Assembly: GCA_963742405.1 (NCBI GenBank)
Contig: CAVUMB010000010.1
Span: 155,183 to 219,182, forward strand
Reading direction: 5' to 3'
DNA: 64,000 nucleotides
Source of the DNA: JAGVSR01 sp963742405
GTDB lineage: Bacteria; Pseudomonadota; Alphaproteobacteria; Rhizobiales; Hyphomicrobiaceae
The notes under the pieces: generated by a model
Told to the model about the DNA's origin: nothing
Database searches by the model: none
What the model saw: the letters and a program-made list of their open reading frames with translations, nothing else
Translations under genes and position numbers: made by a program
Shown here: one piece after another, positions 46,159 through 57,035 of the stretch
Layout of the letters: the number at the start of each line of letters is the position of its first letter
Position numbering within the stretch: position 1 is the stretch's first letter

Positions 46159-47040
46159 CTAACGCGTCGGCACCGGGTGTTCGCCGCGATAGTCGTAGAA
46201 GCCGCGCTGGGTCTTGCGGCCGAGCCAGCCGGCCTCGACATATTTCACCAGGAGCGGGCAGGGGCGGTATTTGGAATCCGCCAGGCCCTCGTGCAGCACC
46301 TGCATGACGGCGAGACAGGTGTCGAGGCCGATGAAGTCGGCGAGTTGCAGCGGGCCCATCGGGTGGTTGGCGCCGAGCCGCATGGCGGTGTCGATCGCCT
46401 CCACCGAGCCGACGCCCTCATAGAGCGTGTAGACCGCCTCGTTGATCATCGGCAGGAGAATGCGGTTGACGATGAAGGCGGGAAAGTCCTCCGACATCGT
46501 CGCGGTCTTGCCGAGCCGGATGACGAAGTCTTTCGCCGCCTCGAAGGTGTCGTCCTTGGTCGCGATGCCGCGAATGAGCTCGACGAGTTGCATGCGCGGC
46601 ACCGGATTCATGAAATGCATGCCGATGAAGCGCTCGGGGTTCACGGTGACCGAGGCGAGCCGGGTGATCGAGATCGACGAGGTGTTGGAGGCGAGGATCG
46701 CGTCCGGTTTCATGAACGGGCGGAGCGAGGTGAAGATCCTTCGCTTGACCTCCTCGTTCTCCGAAGCGGCCTCGACCACGAGATCGCATTCTGCGAGCTT
46801 GTCGAGCGTCGACGCGTAGTGGATGCGCTCGAGGACGGCGTTGCGACCCGGTTCGTCCAGCTGCCCCCTCGCGATCTGGCGCGACAAGTGGCCGTTGATC
46901 GTCGCCAGCGCCGCGTTGACCCGCTCCTCCGCCACGTCGTTCAGGAAAACGCTCATGCCGGCCTGGGCGCAGACCTGCGCGATGCCGGCCCCCATCTGCC
47001 CCGCGCCGATGACCCCGACCGTTTCGATGTTCAGACCCAT
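46159..47040 (-). CDS. 3-hydroxybutyryl-CoA dehydrogenase
   Basis: The 293-residue protein oxidises or reduces 3-hydroxyacyl-CoA with NAD(P). The Rossmann motif is VGVIGAGQMGAGIAQVCAQA at residues 8-27. The catalytic region is NPERFIGMHFMNPVPRMQLV with the active-site histidine, and FPAFIVNRILLPMINEAVYT begins the dimerisation domain. Length matches HbdA/PaaH. It directly follows the electron-transfer flavoprotein genes on the same strand, a common arrangement for butyrate or polyhydroxybutyrate metabolism. The frame is intact. Confidence 0.95.
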   Translation of the reverse strand: MGLNIETVGVIGAGQMGAGIAQVCAQAGMSVFLNDVAEERVNAALATINGHLSRQIARGQLDEPGRNAVLERIHYASTLDKLAECDLVVEAASENEEVKRRIFTSLRPFMKPDAILASNTSSISITRLASVTVNPERFIGMHFMNPVPRMQLVELIRGIATKDDTFEAAKDFVIRLGKTATMSEDFPAFIVNRILLPMINEAVYTLYEGVGSVEAIDTAMRLGANHPMGPLQLADFIGLDTCLAVMQVLHEGLADSKYRPCPLLVKYVEAGWLGRKTQRGFYDYRGEHPVPTR

Positions 47041-47142
47041 GACTCGTATCCACTGCCGCCCCGTTGCGGGCCGGGATCATAGACGAGCGGCGCCCGGCGT
47101 CCAGTCGGACGCCTCGTCTTTTTGTCGATCAGCGGGACGGCG

Positions 47143-48087
47143 TCAGCGTCCGAGCTTGGCGAGTTCCTCGGCGAGTTCGGGCAGCGCCTGGTAGAGGTCG
47201 GCGACGAGGCCGTAGTCGGCGACCTGGAAGATCGGCGCCTCCTCGTCCTTGTTGATGGCGACGATGACCTTCGAGTCCTTCATGCCGGCCAGATGCTGGA
47301 TCGCGCCCGAGATGCCGACCGCGATGTAGAGCTCCGGCGCGACGACCTTGCCGGTCTGCCCGACCTGCCAGTCGTTCGGCGCATAGCCGGCGTCGACCGC
47401 CGCGCGCGAGGCGCCCATCGCCGCGCCGAGCTTGTCGGCCACCGGCTCGATGTAGGTCTTGAAGTTCTCGGCCTTCTGCATCGCCCGGCCGCCGGAGATG
47501 ATGATCTTGGCCGAGGTGAGCTCCGGCCGGTCGGACTTGGCGAGCGCCTCGCCGACGAAGGACGAGACGCCCGGGTCGGCCGCCGCCGCGACCGGTCTCG
47601 ATCGGGGCCTGGCCTCCCGGCCCGGTCGCGCCGAAGGAGGCGGTGCGCACGGTGACGACGATCTTCGGATCGGTCGACTCGACCGTCTGGATCGCGTTGC
47701 CGGCGTAGATCGGCCGCTCGAAGGTCTTGGGGCCGACCACCTTGGTGATGTCGGAGACCTGCATCACGTCGAGCAGCGCCGCCGCACGCGGGGCGATGTT
47801 CTTCGCGCTCGCGGTCGACGGCGCGACGATCGCGTCATAGGCCGGAGCGAGCGAGACGATCAGCGCGGCGGTCGGCTCGGCCAGCGCGTGGGCGTAGACC
47901 GGGTCGTCGGCGACCAGCACCTTCGCGACGCCCGCGAGCTTCGCGGCCGCCTCGGCCGCCGCGCCGACGTTCTGGCCGGCGACCAGCACGTCGACCGGCT
48001 GCCCGATCTCGAGCGCCGCGGTCAGCGCGCGCGCGGTCATGTCGCTCAGGCCGCCGCCGCGACTTCGGCCAGAAGAAGGGTCGCCAT
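47143..48087 (-). CDS. etfA: electron transfer flavoprotein subunit alpha, two frameshifts
   Basis: EtfA carries the FAD that passes electrons from acyl-CoA dehydrogenases to ubiquinone through ETF-QO. The start ATLLLAEVA is at 48087. A missing G near 48055 breaks GGGLSDM, and a second shift near 47590 breaks the middle. The C-terminal part has the FAD-binding APELYIAVGISGAIQHLAGM and SKVIVAINKDEEAPIFQVAD. Corrected length is about 314 residues. It starts two bases after etfB and precedes the 3-hydroxyacyl-CoA dehydrogenase. Confidence 0.92.
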
Positions 48088-48089
48088 GA

Positions 48090-48840
48090 TCAGATCACTC
48101 CCGCTTCGTCGTGCAGCTTCGCGACCAGCTCCGCCACCGACTTCACTTTGACGCCGGCCTTGCGGCCGCCCGGCTCGGAGGTCTTGAGAACCTTGAGCCG
48201 GGGCGCGACGTCGACGCCGTAATCGGCCGGCGTCTTCTCGTCGATCGGCTTCTTCTTCGCCTTCATGATGTTGGGCAGCGAAGCGTAGCGCGGCTCGTTG
48301 AGGCGCAGGTCGGTGGTGACGATCGCCGGCAGCTTCAGCGAGACCGTCTGCATGCCGCCGTCGACCTCGCGCGTCACCTCGACGCCGCCCGTCGCCGACG
48401 ACGACCTTGGAGGCGAAGGTACCCTGCGCCCAGCCGGTCAGCGCCGCCAGCATCTGGCCGGTCTGGTTGCAATCGTCGTCGATCGCCTGCTTGCCCATGA
48501 TGACGAGGCCCGGCTGTTCGGCGGCGGCCACGCCCTTCAGGATCTTCGCCACCGCGAGCGGCTCGACGATCGCGTCGGTCTTGACCAGGACGCCGCGGTC
48601 GGCGCCCATGGCGAGAGCGGTGCGGATGGTCTCGCTCGCCTGCGCCGGGCCGATCGAAACGACGACGACTTCGGTCGCCTTGCCCGCCTCCTTCTGCCGG
48701 AGCGCCTCCTCGACGGCGATTTCGTCGAAGGGATTCATCGACATCTTGACGTTGGCGAGCTCGACGCCCGACCCGTCCGCCTTGATGCGGATCTTGATGT
48801 TGTAGTCGACCACCCGCTTTACGGGCACGAGAATTTTCAT
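48090..48840 (-). CDS. etfB: electron transfer flavoprotein subunit beta, one frameshift
   Basis: EtfB pairs with EtfA and holds AMP. The N-terminus ILVPVKRVVDYNIKIRIKAD is typical, with MNPFDEIAVEEALRQKEAGK near residue 38 and KQAIDDDCNQTGQMLAALTG near residue 118. A shift near 48400 separates this from the C-terminal part, which contains LPAIVTTDLRLNEPRYASLP and the end KSVAELVAKLHDEAGVI. Corrected length is about 250 residues, normal for the family. Confidence 0.92.
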
Positions 48841-49147
48841 GACCAGGCCCACTCCACGCGGCCCGAGCGCTTCGCTCGGCAATTCGAGGCCGGAACCCCT
48901 AATCTCGGCTGTGGCGCAAGTCAACGCGGCGAAATCTCGCGGCTGTGCTGACTGCAACCCGGCGAGAACAAAGGTTTCGCGGACGGCGTTGCTTGTCCGA
49001 ACACGCCAGGATCGCCGCCTGCCCTCGAGTCATGCCGCTCGCCCTTTCCCGATTGACAGAAGTCTGCGGCAAACGGAACAATGCAAAAGCGGTCGGCGGA
49101 CGGTCCGCGCGGCGGAGGTCGCGCGCGGAAGCACGGGAGAAACGCAG
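48841..49147. other. intergenic region between etfB and the peptide-type importer
   Basis: This divergent space of 307 bases should contain promoters for etfBA-hbd and for the importer genes. I see no clear operator or terminator. Frames crossing it lack similarity to anything known. Confidence 0.45.
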
Positions 49148-50739
49148 ATGAGCGAACTGGACTATTGGAATGGGCGCCTGCGCAAGGGCGCCATCTCGCG
49201 CCGCGAGTTCATCGGACGCGCCGCCGCGCTCGGCGCCTCGAGCGCCGCGATTTCGACCATGCTGGCGAAGGCCGACGCGGCCAAGGCGGCCGAAACGCCC
49301 AAGAACGGCGGGACGCTGAAGCTCGGCCTCGCCGGCGGCAGCACGACCGACAGCCTCGACTTTCGGACCACCAACGACTCCGTGATGATCAACGTCAACC
49401 ACGGGCTCTGGAACTGCCTCGCCGAATGGGGCGAGGACGGCAAGCCGCATCCGGAGCTGGCGGAGAGCTGGGAGCCGACCAACGGCGCGAAGGACTGGAT
49501 CTTCAAGCTGCGCAAGGGCGTGACCTTCTCGAACGGCAAGGAATTCACCGCCGACGACGCGATCTATTCGCTCAACCTGCATCGGGGCGACACGAAATCG
49601 GGCGGCTCGTCGTCGGTGAAGGCCGTCACCGACATCAAGAAGATCGACGACCACCAGATCCAGATCTCGCTTGCGCGCCCCGGACGCCGACCTTCCCTAC
49701 AGCCTGACCGACTATCATCTCCTGATGGTTCCGGACGGCTTCAAGGACTGGGCGAAGCCGGTCGGGACCGGCGCCTTCGTGCTCGAGAGCTTCGATCCGG
49801 GCGTGCGCATCAAGGTCAAGAAGGCGCGGCCGTACTGGAAGGAGGGCCGCGGGCATCTCGACGCGGTCGATGTCACCGTCATCAACGACAGCTCCGCGCG
49901 CCTCAACGCTCTGATCTCCGGGCAGATGGACGCGATCAACCGCGTCGACCACAAGGCCGTCGCGATGCTGTCGAAGACGCCGCGCATCCAGGTCGTGCGC
50001 GCGCCGGGCGGCTGGTTCTCGGTGCTGGCGATGCAGGTCGACAAGGCGCCCTACGACAATCCCGACCTCCGCATGGCGCTAATGCTCGCGGCCGACCGCG
50101 AGCAGATGCTGAAGGCCCTGTTCAGCGGCTACGGCACGCTCGGCAACGATCATCCGATCCCGCCGACCGATCCGTTCTTCAACACGGAGCTGCCGCAGCG
50201 CAAATACGATCCCGGACAAGGCCGCCTTCCATTTCAAGAAGGCGGGGATCGCCGACCCGAAGATCATGCTGCAGGTCTCGGACGCGGCCTTCAACGGCGC
50301 GGTCGACCAGGGCGCGCTGTTCCAGGCGAGCGCGGCCAAGGCGGGCATCAAGGTCGACGTGAAGAAAGAGCCGGCCGACGGCTTCTTCGACAATGTCTGG
50401 CTCAAGGGCGCCTTCGTCGGCAGCTACTGGGGCGGACGGCCTGCGGCGACGCAGATGCTGGCGGTCGCCTTCCAGGCGGGCGCGCCGTGGAACGAGACGC
50501 ACTGGAACGACGCGAAGTTCGAGAAGCTGCTCGCCGACGCGCGCGGGGAGACCGACGAGGCCAAGCGCAAGCCCTACATCTGGGAGATGCAGGCGATCCT
50601 CAACGAGCGGGGCGGAGCGCTGATCCCCGTGTTCCGCGACTGGCTCGACGCGCATAACGAGAAGGTCGGCGGCCATACGCCGCATGGCGGCTTCGACATG
50701 AACAACGGCTGGATCATGGAGACGGCTTGGCTCAAGTAG
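49148..50739 (+). CDS. ABC transporter substrate-binding protein, peptide/opine type, two frameshifts
   Basis: The protein is a family-5 binding protein of about 530 residues with a Tat signal (RRKGAIS-like start, SRREFIGRAAALGASSAAIS). Conserved parts are NGGTLKLGLAGGSTTDSLDF, LAESWEPTNGAKDWIFKLRK and VTFSNGKEFTADDAIYSLNL, then after a shift near 49680 PVGTGAFVLESFDPGVRIKV. After another near 50220 comes EMQAILNERGGALIPVFRDW. It delivers peptides, glycosides or opine-like compounds to the permeases encoded next. ATG 49148 is supported by family start position. Confidence 0.88.
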
Positions 50740-50865
50740 CCGGATCGACGCCGCGCCGCCTCGCCGGCGGCGCGGCGTCGCCCGCGCCTTTGATCCCGCT
50801 TCCCCATATCCTCCGGCGACACGCAACCCGCAGGCCGATCCTGGCGGGAACGGAAAGGGGCTGCC

Positions 50866-51813
50866 GTGCTGAAGCTTGTCCTCAACCGCCTCGGCCTTGG
50901 CGTCCTGACCCTGTTCGCCGCGTCGGTCCTCATCTTCGTCGGCACGGAGATCCTGCCGGGCGACCTCGCCTCGGCGATCCTGCAGAATACCGCGACGCCG
51001 GAAACGCTCGCCAAGATGCGGCTCGACCTCGGCCTCGACCGGCCAGCCTATCTGCGCTTCTTCGAATGGCTGTTCGGCGCGCTGCACGGCGATTTCGGCA
51101 AGTCGCTGGCCAACGGCCGCGACGTGCTTGACGGAGATCGCGCCGCGCTTCGCCAACACGATGTTTCTGGCGCCTATGCGGCGGTCGTGGCGGTGCCGCT
51201 CGCGATCGGCCTCGGACTTCTGGCGGCGATCCGGCAGGGCGGCTTCTTCGACCGGCTGGTCAACGTCGTCACGCTGATGACGATCTCGGTGCCGGAATAT
51301 TTCCTCGCCTATCTGCTCATCAAATATGTCGCGGTCGAGCTCGGCTGGTTTCCCTCGCTCGCCAGCGTCTCGTCCGACACGTCGTTCTTCGACCGTCTCT
51401 ACATCGCCTTCCTGCCGATGCTGACGCTCGTGCTGGTCATCGTCGCCCACATGATGCGCATGACGCGCGCCTCGGTGCTGGCGGTCATGGCGAGCCCCTA
51501 TATCGAGATGGCGATCCTCAAGGGTCTGACCAAGACGCGCATCGTCGTGCGCCATGCGCTGCCGAACGCGCTGGCGCCGATCATCTCGGTCGTCGCGCTG
51601 AATCTCGCCTATCTCATCGTCGGCGTCGTCGTGGTCGAGACGGTGTTCGTCTATCCGGGCCTCGGCCAGTTGATGGTCGACGAGGTGTCCAAGCACGACG
51701 TGCCGGTCGTGCAGGCCTGCGGCCTGATCTTCGCCGCGACCTTCATCCTGCTCAACATGATCGCCGACATTCTCGCCATCCTGTCGAACCCGCGTCTGCG
51801 GCAGCCGCGCTGA
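50866..51813 (+). CDS. ABC transporter permease, DppB type
   Basis: The 315-residue inner-membrane protein has the oligopeptide permease plan: VLNRLGLGVLTLFAASVLIF as first helix, LPGDLASAILQNTATPETLA, the EAA-like coupling loop with YIEMAILKGLTKTRIVVRHA, and the end VYPGLGQLMVDEVSKHDVPV. Between about 51130 and 51172 two indels cancel, replacing the expected TEIAPRFANTMFLA by unrelated residues. Start GTG 50866 follows GAAAGGGG. Its partner permease and dual ATPase follow without gaps. Confidence 0.9.
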   Translation: MLKLVLNRLGLGVLTLFAASVLIFVGTEILPGDLASAILQNTATPETLAKMRLDLGLDRPAYLRFFEWLFGALHGDFGKSLANGRDVLDGDRAALRQHDVSGAYAAVVAVPLAIGLGLLAAIRQGGFFDRLVNVVTLMTISVPEYFLAYLLIKYVAVELGWFPSLASVSSDTSFFDRLYIAFLPMLTLVLVIVAHMMRMTRASVLAVMASPYIEMAILKGLTKTRIVVRHALPNALAPIISVVALNLAYLIVGVVVVETVFVYPGLGQLMVDEVSKHDVPVVQACGLIFAATFILLNMIADILAILSNPRLRQPR

Positions 51814-51827
51814 AGGGGCCGCGATCG

Positions 51828-52656
51828 ATGCGCATCCTGGGACACAAGCTCAGCGTCACCGCCCAGATCGGCCTGGCGATCGTCGCGATCAACCTCATCG
51901 TCGCCTTCTTCGCGCCGCTGATCGCGCCCTACGACCAGACGACGGTGCTCGGCGACGCGTGGGCCGATCCGGACGCCGCAGCACTGGCTCGGCCTCGACA
52001 ATCTCGGGCGCGATCTCCTGAGCCGGCTCATTTACGGCGCGCGGATGTCGATCGGTCTCTCGCTCGTCATCACGGCGCTGTCGTTCTGCATCGGCATCCT
52101 TTCCGGCTTCGCCGCCGCTGTCGCCGGCGGCTGGGTCGATCAGGCGCTGTCGCGCCTCGTCGACCTCCTGCTGTCGATGCCGACGCTGATCTTCGCCTTC
52201 GTGATCCTTTCCGTTCTCGGCTCCGGTCTGCCGGTGCTCATCGTGACGATCGCCGTCCTCAACTCGACCAAGGTGTTCCGGCTCGCGCGTTCCGTGGCGG
52301 TCGGCCTCGTCAGCCTCGAATTCGTCGAGGCGGCGCGGCTGCGCGGCGAAGGCTGGTGGTGGATCGTCACGCGCGAGATTCTGCCCAACGCCGTCGCGCC
52401 GCTGACCGCCGAATTCGGTCTGCGCTTCTGCTTCACCTTCCTTTTCATCGCCGCGCTCAGCTTTCTCGGACTCGGCGTCCAGCCGCCCGACGCGGACTGG
52501 GGCAGCATGGTCAAGGACTATCGCGACATGATCAATTTCGGCTCCCCGGCGCCGCTTTATCCGGCGGCCGCGATCGCCATTCTCACCATCGGCGTCAATT
52601 TCGTCGTCGACTGGATGCTGTCGATCCATTCGCGCGGCCAGGGAGAGAGCGCATGA
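51828..52656 (+). CDS. ABC transporter permease, DppC type, one frameshift
   Basis: The protein is the second permease. It begins LSVTAQIGLAIVAINLIVAF, then FFAPLIAPYDQTTVLGDAWA. A shift near 51980 leads into LGLDNLGRDLLSRLIYGARM, the hallmark DppC start of the transmembrane domain. The coupling loop reads LVSLEFVEAARLRGEGWWWI, and the C-terminus ALSFLGLGVQPPDADWGSMV is typical. Corrected length is about 275 residues. Its stop overlaps the ATPase start as ATGA. Confidence 0.9.
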
Positions 52657-54342
52657 GCCCGACACCCGACACCGACCCGGGGCGTGGCGAGGGTCCGATC
52701 GTCCTCGACGTTCGCGGCATGCGCGTCGCCGTGCGCACCGACCTCGGCGACGGCCCGGTGCTGGTCGACGACGTCTCGCTGCAGCTGCGGCGCGGCGAGG
52801 TCATCGGCCTCATCGGCGAATCCGGCGCCGGCAAGTCGACGATCGGCCTCGCCTCGATGGGCTACACGCGCCGCGGCTGCCACATCGTCGGCGGCGACAT
52901 CATCTTTGGCGGCGAGGATATCCGGACGATCGGCCCTGACGAACGGCGCGCGCTGCGCGGACCGAAGATCGCCTACATCGCTCAAAGCGCCGCGGCGTCG
53001 TTCAATCCCGCCCATACGCTCATGGAGCAGGTTTGCGAAGCCTCGGTTCGCCATGGAGTCATGAGCCTGTCCGACGCGCGCGCAGCCGCGGTCGCCCTGT
53101 TCAGGGAACTCGATCTGCCGAGCCCGGAGACGATCGGCGGGCGCTATCCGCATCAGGTCTCCGGCGGACAGTTGCAGCGCGTCATGGCGGCGATGGCGAT
53201 GGTCGCCAAGCCGGACATCCTGATATTCGACGAACCGACGACCGCGCTCGACGTCACGACGCAGGTCGAATGCCTCGCCGCCTTTCGCAAGCTCATTCGC
53301 GAGCACGGGACCGCGGCGCTCTACATCACCCACGACCTCGCGGTCGTCGCGCAGATCGCCGACCGGATCATGGTGCTCAGGCGCGGCAAGATGGTCGAGT
53401 TCGGCGAGGCCCGCCAGATCCTGCAGGACCCGAAGGAAGAATACACGCGCCGCCTCGTCCGCGAACGGGTCGCCGGCCATGAATTCATCGAAGCCGGCGC
53501 CGCCGCCGAAGCGCCGATTCTCGCCATCGATCACGTCAGCGCCGACTACCCGGGCAAGCCCAAGGTCATCGACGACGTCAGTCTGGAAATTCGACGGGGC
53601 GACACGGTCGCCGTGGTCGGGGAGTCGGGATCCGGCAAATCGACCCTGGCCCGCGTCGTGACCGGGCTCCTGCCGCGCGTCGCGGGCGACGTGCGCTTCA
53701 ACGGCGTCAGCCTGCCGCCGCGCCTGCAAAGCCGGACCAAGGACCAGTTGCGCCGGGTGCAGATGATCTATCAGATGCCGGACGTCGCGCTGAACCCCCA
53801 GCACACGCTGCTCGACACGATCGGCAGGCCGGTCGCGTTCTATTTCAACCGATCCGACGGAGAGGTGCGCAGTCGCGTCCTCGAACTCTTGCGGCAAATG
53901 GATCTGCCGGAGACCTTCATCACCCGCAAGACGAGCGAATTGTCAGGCGGCCAAAAGCAGCGCGTGTCGATCGCTCGCGCGCTCGCCGCCGAGCCCGATC
54001 TCATCATCTGCGACGAGGTGACGTCCGCCCTCGATCAGCTGGTCGGCGAGGAAATCCTGAGGCTTCTTGAAGAAGCTGCAGAACGAACTGGGTGTCGCCT
54101 ATCTCTTCATCACCCACGATCTCGGCACGGTGAAGCGGATCGCCAACAAGGTTGCGGTGATGCTCAAGGGCAAGGTCGTCGCGAGCGGCGACACCGCGAC
54201 CGTGTTCGCGCCGCCCTACCACCCCTATACGGAGCTGCTGCTTTCCTCGGTCCCGGAGATGCGGCCGGACTGGCTCGACGAGGTTCTCGCCAAGCGCGCG
54301 ACAGTCGCGGCGGCGACCGCGGCGCTCATGCGCGCGCCATGA
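52653..54342 (+). CDS. fused dipeptide-type ABC ATPase, one frameshift
   Basis: One protein of about 560 residues contains two ATPase domains, in place of separate DppD and DppF proteins. The first has GLIGESGAGKSTIGLASMGY, VSGGQLQRVMAAMAMVAKPD and IFDEPTTALDVTTQVE. The second has VAVVGESGSGKSTLARVVTG, LSGGQKQRVSIARALAAEPD and ICDEVTSALDQLVGEEIL, where the Walker B glutamate is followed by VTSALD. A shift near 54070 separates the last 90 residues (YLFITHDLGTVKRIANKVAV). It completes the importer begun at 49148. Confidence 0.92.
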
Positions 54343-54539
54343 GCAAGGGCGCAGCATCAGTGAGTAGTGCGTGAAATCTAGCGACGCCCTTGCCGGCGAC
54401 GGCCAATCATTTCTATACCGCAAATGACGCCGGAAGGACGGCCGAGGCGCCCGTCCGGGCGACGGCGCGCACTCGGCCCGTTCATTGCATGGTTGGAAGA
54501 GCCGACGTACCGTCAGGCGCGATGAAAGGACGATTCTGA
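54343..54539. other. intergenic region
   Basis: No gene, repeat or clear signal is seen between the importer operon and ptsP. Confidence 0.4.
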
Positions 54540-56805
54540 ATGCGCGCGCCGGGCGGTCCCCGTCTGTTGCTGCGGCGGCTCCGCGAGGTCATGGCGGAGC
54601 CCGTCACCGCACAGGCGCGCCTCGACCGCATCGTCGTCCTCATCGCCTCCAACATGGTGGCGGAGGTCTGTTCTCTCTACGTCGTGCGCGCCGACGGCGC
54701 GATGGAGCTCTTTGCGACCGAGGGCCTCAATCGCGAGGCCGTCCACCTGACCACGATGAGGCCGGGCGAGGGCCTCGTCGGCCTGATCGCCTCGAGCGCC
54801 GAGCCGCTTGCGCTGTCCGACGCCCAGCATCATCCGGCCTTCTCCTACAAGCCCGAGACGGGCGAGGAGATCTATCAGTCGTTCCTCGGCGTGCCGGTCC
54901 TGCGCAGCGGAGCGACGATCGGCGTGCTGGTCGTGCAGAACCGGGCGCGGCGGACCTATTCGGAGGAAGAGGTCGAGGCGCTGCAGACGACCGCGATGCT
55001 GCTCGCCGAGATGATCGCCTCGGGCGAACTCCAGGGCATCGCCGTCCCAGGGCGCGCCGATCGCCGTTCGGCGGCCGATGTTCCTGAAGGGTCAGGGCAT
55101 CGCCGACGGCCTCGGTCTCGGCCATGTGGTCATGCACCAGCCGCGGGTAGCGGTGTCGAAGATCGTCGCCGACGACGTCGATTCCGAACTGCAGCGGCTC
55201 GAGAAGGCGATCAGCGCGATGCGCGCCTCGGTCGACGAGCTGATCGATCGCAACGACGACGGCCAGTCCGGCGAGCACCGCGACGTGCTGGAGGCGTTCC
55301 GGATGATCGCGCACGACCGCGGCTGGCTGCGCCGGCTGCGCGAGGCGGTGAGCTCGGGCCTGACCGCCGAAGCGGCGGTCGAGCGGGTCCAGAACGACGC
55401 GCGGGCCAAGCTGCAGCGGCAGACCGATCCGTATCTGCGCGACCGGCTCCACGATCTGACCGACATCGCCAATCGGCTCCTGCATCAGCTCGCCGGCCAG
55501 AGCCTGGTCCTGCTGCCGGACGAACTGCCGGAGAGCGCGATTCTCGTCGCCCGCTCGATGAGTCCGGCGGCGCTGCTCGACTACGACCGCGCCCGGCTGC
55601 GCGGCGTCGTGCTCGAGGAAGCGGGCGCCTCCAGCCATATCGCCATCGTCGCGCGCGCGCTCGCGCTGCCGGCGGTCAGCGACATCCCCAATATTTCCGA
55701 GATCGTCGAACAGGGCGACGCGATCATCGTCGACGGCGACGCCGGCGAAATCTACCTGCGGCCGCCGCCGGACGTCGAGACGGCCTACGGCGAAAAGGCG
55801 CGCATGCGCGCACGCAAGCAGGCGCAGTATCGCGCGCTGCGCGACGTGCCGACCATCTCCCTGGACGGCGTGCCGATCGGACTGCACATGAACGCGGGGC
55901 TGCTCGTCGACATGCCGCATCTGGCCGAGACCGGCGCGAAGTCGATCGGCCTCTTCCGAACCGAACTGCAGTTCATGCTCGCCGCCCGCTTCCCGAGGCC
56001 GGGCGCGCAGGAAAAGCTCTATCGCGCCATTCTCGAAGCGGCCGGCGATCGCCCGGTGACGTTCCGCACGCTCGACATCGGCGGCGACAAGCTCCTGCCC
56101 TACATGAAGGGCTTCGAGGAGGAGAACCCGGCGCTCGGCTGGCGCGCGCTTCGCATCGGACTCGACCGGCCGGCGCTCCTGCGCATGCAGTTTCGCGCCT
56201 TTATTCGCGCCACTGCGGGCGTCGATCTGCGCGTCATGGCGCCAATGGTCTCGACAGTCGAGGAGTTCAAGACGGCGCGCGCCCTGTTCGATCGCGAGCT
56301 CGCATGGAACGCGCGCCACGGCCACGAGCCGCCGCGTTCGGCCAAGCTCGGCGTCATGGTCGAAGTGCCGTCGCTGCTCTGGCAGGTCGACGAGATCGCC
56401 GCCTGCGCCGATTTCCTTTCGGTCGGATCGAACGATCTGATGCAGTATCTTTACGCCGTCGATCGCGACAACCGCCGGGTGGCCAACCGCTTCGATCCGC
56501 TGAGCGTCGGGTTCCTGCGAGCGCTGAGAACGATCGCCGAAGCCGGAGCGCGAGCCGGGACGCCGGTCACGCTTTGCGGCGAGATCGGAGGCCGGCCGCT
56601 GGAGGCGATGGCCCTGATGGCGATCGGCTACCGGGATCTGTCGATGTCGGCGACCTCGATCGGACCGGTCAAGGCGATGACGCTCTCGCTGAAGATTCAC
56701 GACGTCTCTCGCGAGGTCGAGGCGATGCTGACCCAGGGCCGCGACGAAGCCTCGCTGCGCGCGCCGCTGCAGGCGCTCGCCGAGCGCTTCAACGTGCGCC
56801 TGTAG
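54540..56805 (+). CDS. ptsP: phosphoenolpyruvate--protein phosphotransferase PtsP (EI-Ntr), one frameshift
   Basis: EI-Ntr starts the nitrogen phosphotransferase relay to NPr and EIIA-Ntr, which tunes potassium and nitrogen responses. The N-terminal GAF domain (about residues 1-170) contains RLDRIVVLIASNMVAEVCSL and SFLGVPVLRSGATIGVLVVQ. After a shift near 55060, the EI part has the phosphohistidine loop EEAGASSHIAIVARALALPA and the PEP-binding barrel (LFRTELQFMLAARFP, VMVEVPSLLWQVDEIAACAD, SVGSNDLMQYLYAVDRDNRR, LCGEIGGRPLEAMALMAIGY). Corrected length is about 755 residues. Confidence 0.93.
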
Positions 56806-56834
56806 GGCAGATTTGTGACCTGGACGCGAAACGT

Positions 56835-56931
56835 CTTCGGACCGGCTCGTCGCCCCACCCCTCCGGCCAGCGCTGCGTCGGCGATGCGTTGCCGATGCCG
56901 CAACGTGGCGGGGTGGGGCGACCGTCCGAAG
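56835..56931. repeat. 97-bp palindromic element between ptsP and prfA
   Basis: Outer arms CTTCGGAC (56835-56842) and GTCCGAAG (56924-56931) and inner 13-bp arms GTCGCCCCACCCC (56849-56861) and GGGGTGGGGCGAC (56910-56922) are perfect inverted repeats around a 48-base centre. The layout resembles REP- or MITE-like intergenic elements. No flanking duplication is obvious. It lies 30 bases after the ptsP stop and could also act as a transcription barrier, though no T-run follows. Confidence 0.7.
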
Positions 56932-57035
56932 CGACCGGGTGGAGGGGACAGCCGACTCGACGCGTCAGCCATTAGCAACCCGCTCTAGCGGCCCGAAACT
57001 CCGCTCCTCGCCGCTTTTCTCCGAGCCCCTGAACC

